DNA of 64,000 nucleotides from Clostridia bacterium (lineage in GTDB: Bacteria; Bacillota_A; Clostridia; Christensenellales; Aristaeellaceae). The position numbers and the translations under genes are program-made. This document shows positions 35,822 through 44,834 of the stretch, in pieces. The notes under the pieces were generated by a model. That model searched no databases and was not told where the DNA came from. It worked only from the letters and a program-made list of their open reading frames with translations. Location: NCBI GenBank assembly GCA_017399225.1, contig JAFQEB010000041.1, forward strand, positions 1-64,000, in the 5' to 3' direction. Numbering within the stretch: position 1 is the stretch's first letter; each line of letters begins with the position of its first letter.

Positions 35822-36338
35822 AAGCATCCTCCTTTTCCAGCAGATCGCGCAGCCTGGTATGCGCATGTTTCAGTCGCCCCGATACGCTTGATACATTGAT
35901 ACCCAGCGTATCAGCAATTTCCTTCATCGTCATATCGTGATAGTAGTACAGCAGGATGACTTCCTTCTGCTTGACCGGCAGCCTGATGATCGCCTGAGCC
36001 AGTGCGTCAGAATCACCGTTGTCAAACGGCTGCACCGGAACCGGCGGCACGTCTTCCGGCGTCACATGCCGATCCATAAAGCGGAACCAGCCTGCGCGCC
36101 GCATATCCCGGCAGGTGTTCATAGCGATCCGTGTCAGCCATGTTTTTGTACTGCTGTCGCCACGAAATGAGGATAGGGATCTGTATGCCTTCAGGAACGT
36201 TTCCTGAACAGCGTCTTCGGCCAATGCTTTATCGTGCAGATAGATGAAGCACAGGCGCAGCAAAGAGCACTGGTATTGATCTACAAGACTGATCAACAGT
36301 TCGTCATGGGTTCTGTCCGGGCCCTTGACAGTCTCCAT
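35814..36338 (-). CDS. ECF-type sigma-70 family RNA polymerase sigma factor
   Basis: 174 residues. Region 2: LRLCFIYLHDKALAEDAVQE with TFLKAYRSLSSFRGDSSTKT (core and -10 recognition). Region 4: LPVKQKEVILLYYYHDMTMK and EIADTLGINVSSVSGRLKHA (helix-turn-helix for -35 recognition). SigV/SigW-like length. It probably responds to envelope stress and is controlled by the overlapping membrane protein downstream. A target promoter within the window could not be assigned. Confidence 0.92.
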   Translation of the reverse strand: METVKGPDRTHDELLISLVDQYQCSLLRLCFIYLHDKALAEDAVQETFLKAYRSLSSFRGDSSTKTWLTRIAMNTCRDMRRAGWFRFMDRHVTPEDVPPVPVQPFDNGDSDALAQAIIRLPVKQKEVILLYYYHDMTMKEIADTLGINVSSVSGRLKHAHTRLRDLLEKEDAYE

Positions 36339-36445
36339 CTGCTGCTCACCTCCTTACACTCATACTGACGATTGAAAAAGGCAGAATTATGGTTTGCGCG
36401 GAAAAATGCTGGATGCGCAGCGCGGCTTTCTGAATGAGAACCAAC

Positions 36446-36476
36446 ATAAAAACGGACGACCGGTAAGGGTCGTCCG
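36446..36476 (-). terminator. Terminator of the DUF1292 gene
   Basis: GGACGACC/GGTCGTCC stem, 6-base loop, followed by GTTTTTAT on the minus strand. It lies about 110 bases after the stop. Confidence 0.75.
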
Positions 36477-36589
36477 CGATACGGTCTGTGAGGGATTGAA
36501 GGGCCGGTGGCCGCCCCGGCATTCCGGTGACTTAATGGAATGCGTCTCGGGTGCTTTTCATGCCGGAACCCACGCTGGAGGGGGGAAGG

Positions 36590-36943
36590 TCAATCCTCGT
36601 CGTCCGCTTCCTCGTCGTCATTGAGCTTCATGGTCGCGATTTCCATCAGCTTGGCTTCGAGCTTCTGATCCTCCACGGGGACGAACTCTTCCAGCTCTTC
36701 GCCGTTTTCGTCCGTCGTGATCACGATCTTCATCACGTAGCAGTCAACTGCTTCGGCCGTGTCATCCTCGTTGGAGTCGGTCAGGATGGCGTATTCATCG
36801 CCATTGTAGAAGAAATAATCGATGATCTTGAACAGGATGGTATTGCCTTCCTCGTCCGTCATCTCAATGATGTCCTCTTCGTAGGTTTCCTCGATGACGT
36901 CCTCTTCCATACCATTCTGGTCATGCAGCTGTTCGTCGTTCAT
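36590..36943 (-). CDS. DUF1292 acidic protein
   Basis: 117 residues from the ATG after AAAGGGG. Very acidic; the DUF1292 core is EEDIIEMTDEEGNTILFKII, with DYFFYNGDEYAILTDSNEDD and a C-terminal acidic tail. It is usually found in Firmicutes beside ruvX and yrzL-like genes (YrzB group); those neighbours are not here. Function unknown. Confidence 0.85.
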   Translation of the reverse strand: MNDEQLHDQNGMEEDVIEETYEEDIIEMTDEEGNTILFKIIDYFFYNGDEYAILTDSNEDDTAEAVDCYVMKIVITTDENGEELEEFVPVEDQKLEAKLMEIATMKLNDDEEADDED

Positions 36944-37067
36944 TGGAAACACCCCTTTCTTTCCTCAGCCCTTCACCCGATCCTGAACCGGGGGCAGACC
37001 ACGCAGCACGGGCTGAGCTTTCAGGCTGCCGCTCACAGGCGGCTTTTTCTGCCTTTCTTGTAGCTTT

Positions 37068-37096
37068 ATTATACACATCAAATGCCAGTTTGGCAA
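37068..37096 (-). promoter_or_regulatory. Promoter of the DUF1292 gene
   Basis: TTGCCA, 17-base spacer, TATAAT on the minus strand, about 125 bases before the start codon. Confidence 0.6.
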
Positions 37097-37151
37097 TAGA
37101 TTTTGCGAAAGTTTTCTGCTTGATTTTGTGTGAAATGGGTGGTATAATGGA

Positions 37152-37192
37152 CATGTTGGGGGTCATCCGCTTTGCGGATGACCCCCAACATG
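37152..37192. terminator. Perfect 19-bp hairpin after the lgt-like operon
   Basis: CATGTTGGGGGTCATCCGC, loop TTT and its exact complement, 13 bases beyond the DUF896 stop. It is probably the terminator of that minus-strand operon, although a T-tract is lacking. Confidence 0.6.
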
Positions 37193-37204
37193 CGTTATGT
37201 ACCG

Positions 37205-37423
37205 TCAGTGCTTCACCGGCGGATTTTTCTTTTTCAGCGGCTCGGTGGTGCCGTCGGGCCGCTGGATGACGATGCCGTCCAGCATGGCCCGGGTATTCTC
37301 GCGCCACTCGGCGATGTACTGCTGGCGCAGCGCAGCCTGCTCGGCGGCCTCGGCCTCCGTCAGGCCCTCGGCCTTCTTCTTGCGGGCCAGCTCGTTGATG
37401 CGGTCGATCTGCTTCTTGTCCAT
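37205..37423 (-). CDS. DUF896 (YnzC-like) small protein
   Basis: 72 residues from the ATG after AAGGAG, one base after the lgt-like stop. The family core is DRINELARKKKAEGLTEAEA and EQAALRQQYIAEWRENTRAM, a helical hairpin. B. subtilis YnzC is in the SOS regulon, but no LexA box was checked here. Function unknown. Confidence 0.88.
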   Translation of the reverse strand: MDKKQIDRINELARKKKAEGLTEAEAAEQAALRQQYIAEWRENTRAMLDGIVIQRPDGTTEPLKKKNPPVKH

Positions 37424-37424
37424 G

Positions 37425-38588
37425 TCAGTTCTCCTTGGAGACCTCGTCCGCCGGCGGAACAAGGCCGAAATTTTCAGCGTGGTGCGTACGGTCAGCAGTA
37501 TGTGCTTCGGCGTGCAGCGTCATACCCGTCCAGCCCAGCAGGAACAGGTCGCAGGCCATGATGCCCCAGAGCACCAGACGGTAGTGGTCGCCCACGTCCA
37601 TCGTGCGGTCGATGATGGCGGCGGCGATGGCAATGATGGCAACGATGGCTGGGGGCAGGATGCGCTTCAGCCCGTCCCTGCGCCAGGCCAGGCACCACGG
37701 GACGATCGTGCAGCCCAGCAGGCCCGCCATGACGTAGCCCACGATGACGACGCTGAAGTAGGGATTGTCCGCGCCCTCGACGCTGAATTCCTGCACCACG
37801 CCGGAGAGGATGCACACCGCGGCCAGCAGCCAGGCGGTCAGTACGCGCTTGCCGTTGCGCGCCCAGCGGGCCCGCTGGCTCCAGATGACCATGGGGATCA
37901 CGGCCAATGCCAGCGCGCCGACCTGGTTGATCTTCACAAAGTGGATCACCTTCATGTGGCTGCCGTTGAGCATGGATTCCAGCACGGTCTGGGTGCAGCC
38001 GTAGAGCAGCAGGAAGGACAGGAAGGTGTCGCCGGGATGCGCCTTGCGGCGGATGACCAGCAGGGCTGCGAGGATCGCTGCTGCGGCGATGGCCTCATAG
38101 GCAAAGACGGGATGGGTGTATGCGAAATCGCCCATGCTTTCCGTCAGACTGTCGAGGAAGGAAAAGACCGGGGAGTAGTAGGGATAGCCCCAGCCCATAC
38201 CGGCAAGGGGTTCGGCCAGACGCTCGATCAGGAGCGCTGCGGGCATACCGAGGGCGATACAGTCCAGCAGGTCGCAGCTGAAGAGTCTGCGCCATTTTGC
38301 GGTGATCAGCGCCGCAACGATCACGCCCAGCATCGCGCCAAGCATGGAATAGCCGCCGTCCGGCAGGACAAAAATCAGCTCGGGCCGCCCGATCGTCTCG
38401 GTGTAGTAGGGCAGGCTGGCCAGGCAGTAGACCAGGCGGCTGCCGATGAGCGCCAGCGGGATGGCCAGCACGGCAAAGCGGATGAGGCTGCCGTAATCCA
38501 GCCCGGATTTGCGGCCCGCCAGATATGTTGCAGCAAGCATCGCAGCCATCGCCAGCGCGGCCAGAATGCCATAAAGGGTGAAGCCCAT
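37425..38588 (-). CDS. Divergent prolipoprotein diacylglyceryl transferase (Lgt)-like membrane protein
   Basis: 387 residues with about ten membrane spans; Lgt is normally near 270-300. Lgt-like marks are LIGSRLVYCLASLPYY, GGYSMLGAMLGVIVAAL (for the G-G-x-S-x-x-G-G loop) and THPVFAYEA (for H-P-x-x-L-Y-E). The Lgt signature G-R-x-x-N-F-x-N-x-E is replaced by IERLAEPLAGMGWG, losing the Asn and Glu residues, so ordinary Lgt activity is doubtful. An extra C-terminal membrane region follows. It may act on another phosphatidylglycerol-dependent substrate. Confidence 0.75.
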   Translation of the reverse strand: MGFTLYGILAALAMAAMLAATYLAGRKSGLDYGSLIRFAVLAIPLALIGSRLVYCLASLPYYTETIGRPELIFVLPDGGYSMLGAMLGVIVAALITAKWRRLFSCDLLDCIALGMPAALLIERLAEPLAGMGWGYPYYSPVFSFLDSLTESMGDFAYTHPVFAYEAIAAAAILAALLVIRRKAHPGDTFLSFLLLYGCTQTVLESMLNGSHMKVIHFVKINQVGALALAVIPMVIWSQRARWARNGKRVLTAWLLAAVCILSGVVQEFSVEGADNPYFSVVIVGYVMAGLLGCTIVPWCLAWRRDGLKRILPPAIVAIIAIAAAIIDRTMDVGDHYRLVLWGIMACDLFLLGWTGMTLHAEAHTADRTHHAENFGLVPPADEVSKEN

Positions 38589-38591
38589 GCG

Positions 38592-39536
38592 TTACTCCTC
38601 CCCATCCAGGCCGTGGTCAACGGCGGTGGCGATGTAGATGATATCGGAAACGGAGCGCTCGCCCTTGACGGTCTTGTCGGAGTAGTTTTCTCCGCCGAAC
38701 CACATCAGCGCGCTGTTGCCGCCGTCCAGGTTATAGGCCTGCTGGCAGCCCTGCTCGTGCATCCATGCGGCCAGCTCGTCCGTGGAGCAGCCGTCGCTGT
38801 TCTTCCGGCGGCCGTCAACCACCACGAACATGTATTCCAATTCGCCCATCTGGCCGATGGCGCAGCGGGGCTCGGAGGTGGAACGGGTATTGTACTTGTT
38901 GCCGTTCTTGATGTAATACTCCGGGCTGGGGAGCAGCTCGCCGTCCTTGATCAGCGCGGGGCCGAAGTGGAAGGCGTTGGGGAAGGTGAGGCCCTCGGTG
39001 GACAGCAGCGCCTTGAGCTCGGCAGGATCGGACTGGAGGATAATGTGGAAGTTACCCTTGTCATCCACCAGCAGCATGTCGTACACGTCCTTGGGGCTCT
39101 TGCGGTACACGTTGTACTGACGCACGACGTAGCCGTTCTTGGCGTCAGAGAAGTAGTCGCCGCCGATGGCTACCACAGCGTTCTGGTTCTTGGCCATGGT
39201 GGAGATCTTGTTGGTGCGGGTCGCCTTTTCGTTGGCCAGGCCGGTGCGCAGCTGGGTGGGATCGGCGATCTTGACGCGGGCGACGTTGAAGGTGGAATCG
39301 CCCACCTCGACCCGCTCCGTGGTGACGGTCAGGGAATCGTCCTGATAGCCGTTCCGTTCGCCGTTTTCGTCCACGGTGTAGCCGTCGGGGTTCGGCACAT
39401 GGCCGGGGGTCAGATCCATGGGCAGGGGGGTAATGGCAGCGGCCTGGGCAGGAGTCTCCTCCGCGGGAGCCTCACAGAATGCCGTGCCGGGGATCAGCAG
39501 TGTCAGCAGCAGGAAAAGAGCGGTCAGCTTGCGCAT
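38592..39536 (-). CDS. Secreted phosphodiester glycosidase (NAGPA)-family protein
   Basis: 314 residues from the ATG after GGAGGA; signal peptide MRKLTALFLLLTLLIPGTAF. NAGPA-domain marks: VVAIGGDYFSDAKNGYVVRQ, RCAIGQMGELEYMFVVVDGR, and the final DGGNSALMWFGGE. Relatives remove GlcNAc from phosphodiester-linked GlcNAc; in Firmicutes such domains act in cell-surface glycan metabolism. It is in an operon with the small membrane protein and GT2-GtrA gene upstream. Confidence 0.88.
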   Translation of the reverse strand: MRKLTALFLLLTLLIPGTAFCEAPAEETPAQAAAITPLPMDLTPGHVPNPDGYTVDENGERNGYQDDSLTVTTERVEVGDSTFNVARVKIADPTQLRTGLANEKATRTNKISTMAKNQNAVVAIGGDYFSDAKNGYVVRQYNVYRKSPKDVYDMLLVDDKGNFHIILQSDPAELKALLSTEGLTFPNAFHFGPALIKDGELLPSPEYYIKNGNKYNTRSTSEPRCAIGQMGELEYMFVVVDGRRKNSDGCSTDELAAWMHEQGCQQAYNLDGGNSALMWFGGENYSDKTVKGERSVSDIIYIATAVDHGLDGEE

Positions 39537-39564
39537 GGCAGGATTCCTCCAGATCGTATTGTGA

Positions 39565-39738
39565 TTACAGGAAGTCGTAGGCGTCATCGGCGTCTTCTTC
39601 GGTTTCAAGGGGCGCGGCCATATCCATGTGGCGGGCTCGTGCCTCCTCGGTGATGGTGGGCGAGGCAACGGCCCACGCAAAGCCGACAAGCATCAGCAGC
39701 GCCAATGCGGTCAGGCAGATATTCTTCCAGTTCTTCAT
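39565..39738 (-). CDS. Small membrane protein, 57 residues
   Basis: ATG at 39738 with AAGGAG seven bases upstream, in the short gap between two operon genes. One hydrophobic segment (NICLTALALLMLVGFAWAVA) is followed by an acidic tail (LETEEDADDAYDFL). I recognise no family. Position and ribosome site support it being real. Confidence 0.7.
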   Translation of the reverse strand: MKNWKNICLTALALLMLVGFAWAVASPTITEEARARHMDMAAPLETEEDADDAYDFL

Positions 39739-39740
39739 GC

Positions 39741-40844
39741 TTACTCCTTATCGGCCTTGTCCGGGGCAAAGACCCACTTGTTCTGCACGCGGTAGCTGAC
39801 CAGGTAGAGCACCGTGTCGATCACGATCTTGCTCAGGCTGTCCAGGGCCTTAGGCATGCCCAGCACGCCCAGCAGCGCCACGCCGGCGTTGGACAGGCAG
39901 ATGATCACCAGGCACAGCAGCGCATAGCGGACAGCTGTTTTCAGCGTGTTCTGGCGGAACTTGAAGACGAAGTTGCGGTTCAGCAGGAAGTTGCAGGGGG
40001 CGGAGATCAGCCTGGCCACCAGGCCGCTGACGAAGATGATCACCTCGCGGCTCCACGGAACGGCGGAAAGCACCACATGCTCCATCAGCGCGAAGATGCC
40101 GTTGTCGATCAGGAACGATACGATGGACGCGCCCATGAACTTGATAAAGCTGCCCAGGATCACCTTGTAGATGCGGTAGCTGTCGCGGATGGGGTGGAAG
40201 TGGGTGCCCTCGTTCTCGTTTTCGTAGACGGTTTCGATGGTGATGGGCACCATGTCCATCTTCGCGCGGGCACAGGCGATGAGCACCTGCATCTCGTACT
40301 CGAACCTTTCGCCGGGCACGTCGATCATGAACTGCAGGTCTTCGCGCTTGAAGGCTCGCAGGCCGGTCTGGGTGTCCGGCAGCCAGGTACCGTAGAAGAG
40401 CTTGAAGACCAGGCTGGTGGTCTTGTTGCCAAAACGGCTCTTGGGCGGCACGTGGGGCAGGTCAAAGTCGCGGCTACCCAGGTACAGCACGCGCCGGTCC
40501 TCCGTCAGGGCCTGGGCGAGCTTCCAGCAGTCCTCGACGGTGTGCTGGCCGTCCGCATCGGCGGTGATGACGCCGCTGGCCTCGGGGATGTTGTCCCGGA
40601 TGTAGGCATAGCCGGTCTTGAGCGCGCAGCCCTTGCCGCGGTTGACCTCGTGGTGCAGCACGGTCACGCCGTCCATCTCCGCCAGCTCGCTGAAGATGCC
40701 CTGATACTTCTCGCTGCTGCCGTCGTCCACGATCACCGCGCGGGTGAAGCCCTGGGCCATCAGGCGGCGCAGGTAGGCGGGCAGACGGTCATCCGGCTCC
40801 AGGGAGGGAATGAGGATGACAGCGGATTCGGGCTTGAGTGTCAT
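39741..40844 (-). CDS. GT2 glycosyltransferase fused to a GtrA-like membrane domain
   Basis: 367 residues from ATG 40844; an ATG 30 bases upstream overlaps the previous stop as ATGA and is also possible. The N-terminal GT2 (GT-A) domain has FTRAVIVDDGSSEKYQGIF, VNRGKGCALKTGYAYI and ITADADGQHTVED (D-x-D type metal/nucleotide site), like dolichyl-phosphate mannosyl/glucosyltransferases. The C-terminal ~120 residues (FIKFMGASIVSFLIDNGIF, then ISAPCNFLLNRNFVFKFR) are a four-span GtrA domain. It should make a polyprenyl-phosphate sugar and help flip it for surface glycan modification. Confidence 0.9.
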   Translation of the reverse strand: MTLKPESAVILIPSLEPDDRLPAYLRRLMAQGFTRAVIVDDGSSEKYQGIFSELAEMDGVTVLHHEVNRGKGCALKTGYAYIRDNIPEASGVITADADGQHTVEDCWKLAQALTEDRRVLYLGSRDFDLPHVPPKSRFGNKTTSLVFKLFYGTWLPDTQTGLRAFKREDLQFMIDVPGERFEYEMQVLIACARAKMDMVPITIETVYENENEGTHFHPIRDSYRIYKVILGSFIKFMGASIVSFLIDNGIFALMEHVVLSAVPWSREVIIFVSGLVARLISAPCNFLLNRNFVFKFRQNTLKTAVRYALLCLVIICLSNAGVALLGVLGMPKALDSLSKIVIDTVLYLVSYRVQNKWVFAPDKADKE

Positions 40845-40870
40845 AGGAATCACATACCTTTCGTATCGGT

Positions 40871-42394
40871 TCATTGCATGTATGTATCCAGATAATCTGT
40901 GATCAGGCCGGACATATCCTGCCCGGCGTGACGGTTGATGAGCTCGGTGAGATCCTCGCGGCCGGCGATGCGGAAACGGTATTGCTGCTGATAATCCAGC
41001 AGCAGGGCGTCCAGCGCATCCTTGCCCATGAAGGTCTCCAGCGCGATCCACAGCGCTGCGCCCCGCTGGTACACCACATAGCTGTACTCCGTCAGGTCGG
41101 CGAAGTAGCTGATGGGGCTGCCGGGGGTCACGCCCCGGGGGATGGTGATACGCAGGCTGGCCTCGATCCGGTCGGTGATGACGCGGCTCCGGTCGGCGGC
41201 GCTGTACCAGTCGCCGGCATAGTCCGCAAAGGCGTATTCGCACAGGGCTTCATCCTGCCAGGGCTGATACCAGCCGTCGCTGCCGACCATGACGGCCCAC
41301 CATTGGTGCGCGGTCTCATGGGCAACGACGTATTCCAGCAGGATGTCGTTGGCTGCGATCATATCCGAGGCGATCATGACCATGCCGGGATATTCCATCC
41401 CGCCGTAGGGGAAGGGTGCTTCAGCCAGCGTGAAGGTCGGGTATGCGTAGCTGCCCCAGCGCTTCCCATAGCTGTCAAGGGCCTGGATGGCGCAGCGCAG
41501 CATGGCCTCGGCGTCCTGCTGGGTTCCGGCACAGGCGGTGACGAGGGTATCGCCTGCCATGCCCTGCGCGCAGTGAAAGTGGTCGCTGATGACCAGCGCG
41601 AAATCCCGCAGGGCTTTGGCGGAAAAATCATAGTGCAGCTGGCCGTTGCGGCGGCTTGGCTCATCCCAGACGGAGGCGGCTGCGGTGTAGCCATCGGGTA
41701 CAGTCAGCGCGACCTCCCAGTTGGCGCATTCGGACAGGAAGGGATCACCGATAGCGGCATAGGCGTCGGTGCGCCAGGCGCCATCCTGCCACAGCGCCGG
41801 CACGGGAAAGACATTGCCCAGCATGAAGAAGCCATCCGCATAGCCGAAACGGCTGGCACAGCGGGGGATCTCCACCGTGTACTGCAGGCGGACAAGGGCC
41901 TGTGAACCCTCTGCCCATGCGGCTGGCAGGGACAGCACGGTCTGCGCCTCATCCAGCCAGTGCCAGATGGTGACGCTGCCGTTGACGAAGGCCTTCTCCA
42001 GCTTCAGCCCGCCGGGATCAAAACCGGCAGGATAACAGGCGTAGTACAGCTCGTCCGAGGCGGCAGGGGAGGTCTCCTGGGCCAGGTAGGCCCCCGACCA
42101 GCTGCGCAGCATCACGGCGGCCTGATCCTGGCCGGTGCGATTGCGCAGCGTCATTTCCTGCGTGACCGTCAGCTGCCTGCCTTCGGGGTCGAACGCCGCA
42201 TCGATTCGGATGCTGTCCAGCCCGGCAGAAGCCTCGATCAGCATGGCGCTTTCGTCGGGCAGGAAGGGGGCTTCCGTCCGCTCATGGGTGACGAGCAGGT
42301 AAACGCCCGCGCCCAGCGCCAGCATCATCAGTACGATCAGCGTGGCCCACAGCCACGCCCGCCGGTTATCCGCCGGCGACAGCTTCTGCCTCAT
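40871..42394 (-). CDS. Membrane-anchored M1-family metallopeptidase-like protein
   Basis: 507 residues from the ATG after AAAGGA (two upstream ATGs are less likely). One N-terminal membrane span (AWLWATLIVLMMLALGAGVY) precedes an extracellular M1-like domain. Catalytic H-E-x-x-H is VVAHETAHQWWAV, with the third zinc ligand Glu in WQDEALCEYAFADY. GGMEYPGMVMIAS takes the place of the G-x-M-E-N exopeptidase motif. Likely an aminopeptidase or peptidase at the cell surface. The stop is 27 bases before the GT2-GtrA start. Confidence 0.88.
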   Translation of the reverse strand: MRQKLSPADNRRAWLWATLIVLMMLALGAGVYLLVTHERTEAPFLPDESAMLIEASAGLDSIRIDAAFDPEGRQLTVTQEMTLRNRTGQDQAAVMLRSWSGAYLAQETSPAASDELYYACYPAGFDPGGLKLEKAFVNGSVTIWHWLDEAQTVLSLPAAWAEGSQALVRLQYTVEIPRCASRFGYADGFFMLGNVFPVPALWQDGAWRTDAYAAIGDPFLSECANWEVALTVPDGYTAAASVWDEPSRRNGQLHYDFSAKALRDFALVISDHFHCAQGMAGDTLVTACAGTQQDAEAMLRCAIQALDSYGKRWGSYAYPTFTLAEAPFPYGGMEYPGMVMIASDMIAANDILLEYVVAHETAHQWWAVMVGSDGWYQPWQDEALCEYAFADYAGDWYSAADRSRVITDRIEASLRITIPRGVTPGSPISYFADLTEYSYVVYQRGAALWIALETFMGKDALDALLLDYQQQYRFRIAGREDLTELINRHAGQDMSGLITDYLDTYMQ

Positions 42395-42511
42395 GCACAT
42401 GTCCTTTCGGGGTTCCATAAGAAACCACCATACATTATACACCAAACAGCCGCAATACACAAGGCATTGCGGCTGTTCGGGTTGTAAAATTCATATGAAC
42501 GGGCTGGAAGA

Positions 42512-42997
42512 TCATTCCTCGCGGCACAGTGCGGCGAAGCTGGCACGGGTGCAGCTGACCAGCGCCTCCACGCCCAGGATGACCTGGCAGCCCCGCACGC
42601 CCGCGGAGACGCTGATGCGCGTGAGTTGCGATGCGTCCTCCTGAATAAAGGTGGGGAAGGTCTTCTTCATCCCGATGGGGCTGCACCCGCCCCGCAGATA
42701 TCCGGTCAGGGGCAGCAGCTCCTTTTGCGGCAGCATGGCCACGGACTTGTTGCCCGTGGCCCTCGCGACGGCCTTCAGATCCAGCTCCTTCTCCACCGGG
42801 ATCACGCAGACCAGATACTTGAGTTTATCCCCGGTCAGCACCAGGGTCTTGTACACCATGTCGGCGGGCAGCTGCACCTTTTCGGCCACCAGCTTGCCGT
42901 CGTAGTTCTCGTCGGATACGTCGTATTCGCGGGTCTCATAGGGGATCTTCGCCGCGTCCAGGTGACGCAGCACATTGGTCTTGATGGCTTTGGCCAT
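42512..42997 (-). CDS. ybaK: YbaK/EbsC-type Cys-tRNA(Pro) deacylase
   Basis: 161 residues from the ATG with GGAGG upstream. Family motifs: ADMVYKTLVLTGDKLKYLVC with the catalytic Lys, and GYLRGGCSPIGMKKTFPTFI (the G-G-x-S/C-P-x-G loop). It hydrolyses Cys-tRNA(Pro) mischarged by prolyl-tRNA synthetase. Stand-alone and on the minus strand; the 160-base gap to the next gene holds the promoters of both. Confidence 0.92.
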   Translation of the reverse strand: MAKAIKTNVLRHLDAAKIPYETREYDVSDENYDGKLVAEKVQLPADMVYKTLVLTGDKLKYLVCVIPVEKELDLKAVARATGNKSVAMLPQKELLPLTGYLRGGCSPIGMKKTFPTFIQEDASQLTRISVSAGVRGCQVILGVEALVSCTRASFAALCREE

Positions 42998-43156
42998 AAC
43001 GAAAATCGCCTCCGGTGTTTCGCTCCGGTATTGATGATAGCACGCCGGCGGCCGGATTGCAAGCCCTGCCCGGGCAGCGGTGCGTTTTCCATTTGACATC
43101 CACTGTATAAGAGAGTAAAATAATTGAGATATTACCACCAAAGGAGGATGTTTCCC

Positions 43157-43900
43157 ATGGCATCTGACAACAAGAACCTTGCATCCCAGCGCCGCGAAGA
43201 AAGCGGCATTGTATATTTTGACCGCGGCACCCGCGAGGGCCGCGACGGCAAGAAGTACGACCGCTTCGCCATCCAGACCCACTTCGTCGAGGTGGGCGAG
43301 GACGCCTCCGCACTGATCGAGAAGTATGTCCGCCCCCTGTACCAGGAGGGCGACTGCGTGGCCATCACCGCCAAGGTCATGGCGATGTGCACCGGCAACG
43401 TCAAGAAGATGGAGGACATGAAGCTGGGCTTCTTTGCAAAGCTCATGTCCAAGTTCGCCGGCATCAACTCCACTGGCGTTGGTATGCACGAGCCCTACAA
43501 GCTCCAGCTGGTTATCGATATGGTGGGCCTGCCCCGGGTGCTCTTTGCGGGCTTTGTGTCCGCCATCACCCGCCCCTTCGGCGTGAAGGGCCTGTTCTAC
43601 AAGATCTGCGGCCACGGCGTAGCGGGCATTGACGGCTTCTACTTCCGCTCCAGCTTTGAGCGCTACAAGACCCTGGCCCTCATCAACCCCGAGAACCCTG
43701 TCGAGCTCTCCAACGAGATGACCGCCAACACCGGCATTCCGGTGGTCATCATGGACGCCAACGACATCGACCAGAACCAGCTGGGCAAGTGCGACACCTT
43801 CCCCCTGACGGACGATCAGATCCAGGACGCCCTGAAGGACAACCCCTGCGGCCAGGGCGACGAGCTGACCCCTATCATCCTGATCCGCCCGCTGGCGTGA
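43157..43900 (+). CDS. Coenzyme F420-0:L-glutamate ligase-like protein
   Basis: 247 residues from the ATG after AAAGGAGG; I reject an ATG at 43148 that overlaps the ribosome site. The CofE-like fold is suggested by YQEGDCVAITAKVMAMC, GHGVAGIDGFYFRSSFERYK and TGIPVVIMDANDIDQNQLGK. F420 is not known in most clostridia and no other F420 genes occur here, so the true substrate may be a different gamma-glutamylation target. Nine bases separate it from the following gene. Confidence 0.8.
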   Translation: MASDNKNLASQRREESGIVYFDRGTREGRDGKKYDRFAIQTHFVEVGEDASALIEKYVRPLYQEGDCVAITAKVMAMCTGNVKKMEDMKLGFFAKLMSKFAGINSTGVGMHEPYKLQLVIDMVGLPRVLFAGFVSAITRPFGVKGLFYKICGHGVAGIDGFYFRSSFERYKTLALINPENPVELSNEMTANTGIPVVIMDANDIDQNQLGKCDTFPLTDDQIQDALKDNPCGQGDELTPIILIRPLA

Positions 43901-43908
43901 GGTGGAGG

Positions 43909-44793
43909 ATGCGGAAGCTGACATGGCTCATCCTGCTCCTGTGTGCCCTGCTGTGCGTGCCTGCTGCGGCGGAAACGGCGCAGGAGAATAAGCTCCTGGA
44001 AGTCCACCAGATGATGCTCGGCTGCGCGGACGGCTACCTGATCCGCCTGGGCGATATCGATGTCCTGGTCGACGGCGGCAACGCCAATCCGCAGCTGCCC
44101 ACGGACGACGTGGTCAACTACCTGCGTGCCGCAGGCGTGGACAGGCTGGACGCGGTCATCATCACCCACTGGCATCTGGATCATTGCATGAACCTGAACA
44201 AGGTGCTCGCGGAGTTCGGCGACGCAGAGACGGCAGTTTATTCGCCTGCCGACCGGGTGCCGGATGAGATCGACAACGGGACGGTCATTGTAAAGATTGG
44301 CCCGTTGACCGCCGGAACCCATCAGCAGATGAAGATGGGCGACGCGCTTGAAATGGGCGGCATGAACATCACCTGCATCGGCCCGGAGCGCCTCAGCCTG
44401 AACGGCGGCTGCAATGCGGACTCGCTGAACTTCGTCCTGCAATACGGGGAGCGGCGCATCCTCTTCACCGGCGACTTCGCCCAGAGCAAATGTATCAGCG
44501 GCGAATACCGCGAGATGTGCACCGATGTGGATGTGCTGAAATTCCCTCACCACGCCATCGAGCCCTTTGAGATCGGCACCACGGCCATGCGGACCGTCAG
44601 CCCGGAATATGTGCTGGTGCCCGGCGTGGCGAACAAGTACAGGCTGTGGAACTTTGCGGACAACATGGGCGTCAGGTTCTCCCGGCATAACGTGTACACC
44701 AACGCCGACGGCCACGTCGTCATCCTCACCGACGGCGGGGAGTACTTCGAGGTCAGAACCCAGCAGGAGCCTGCTGATTACGCCAAAGAGTGA
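43909..44793 (+). CDS. Secreted metallo-beta-lactamase-fold hydrolase
   Basis: 294 residues; signal peptide (KLTWLILLLCALLCVPAAA). The zinc motif is ITHWHLDHCMNLNK (H-x-H-x-D-H), with GERRILFTGDFAQSK and FPHHAIEPFEIG supplying further ligands. The arrangement resembles the soluble ComEC-type MBL domain. It acts outside the membrane; substrate unknown. It is co-transcribed with the CofE-like gene. Confidence 0.88.
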   Translation: MRKLTWLILLLCALLCVPAAAETAQENKLLEVHQMMLGCADGYLIRLGDIDVLVDGGNANPQLPTDDVVNYLRAAGVDRLDAVIITHWHLDHCMNLNKVLAEFGDAETAVYSPADRVPDEIDNGTVIVKIGPLTAGTHQQMKMGDALEMGGMNITCIGPERLSLNGGCNADSLNFVLQYGERRILFTGDFAQSKCISGEYREMCTDVDVLKFPHHAIEPFEIGTTAMRTVSPEYVLVPGVANKYRLWNFADNMGVRFSRHNVYTNADGHVVILTDGGEYFEVRTQQEPADYAKE

Positions 44794-44834
44794 TATTCAC
44801 AACAGATAAAGAGACTGCGAAGGAGCTGCAGACG

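Noticed and set aside
37120..37148. Plus-strand promoter TTGATT-17-TATAAT
   Set aside because: It reads straight into a 19-bp hairpin and then antisense to the lgt-like operon, with no plus-strand gene behind it.
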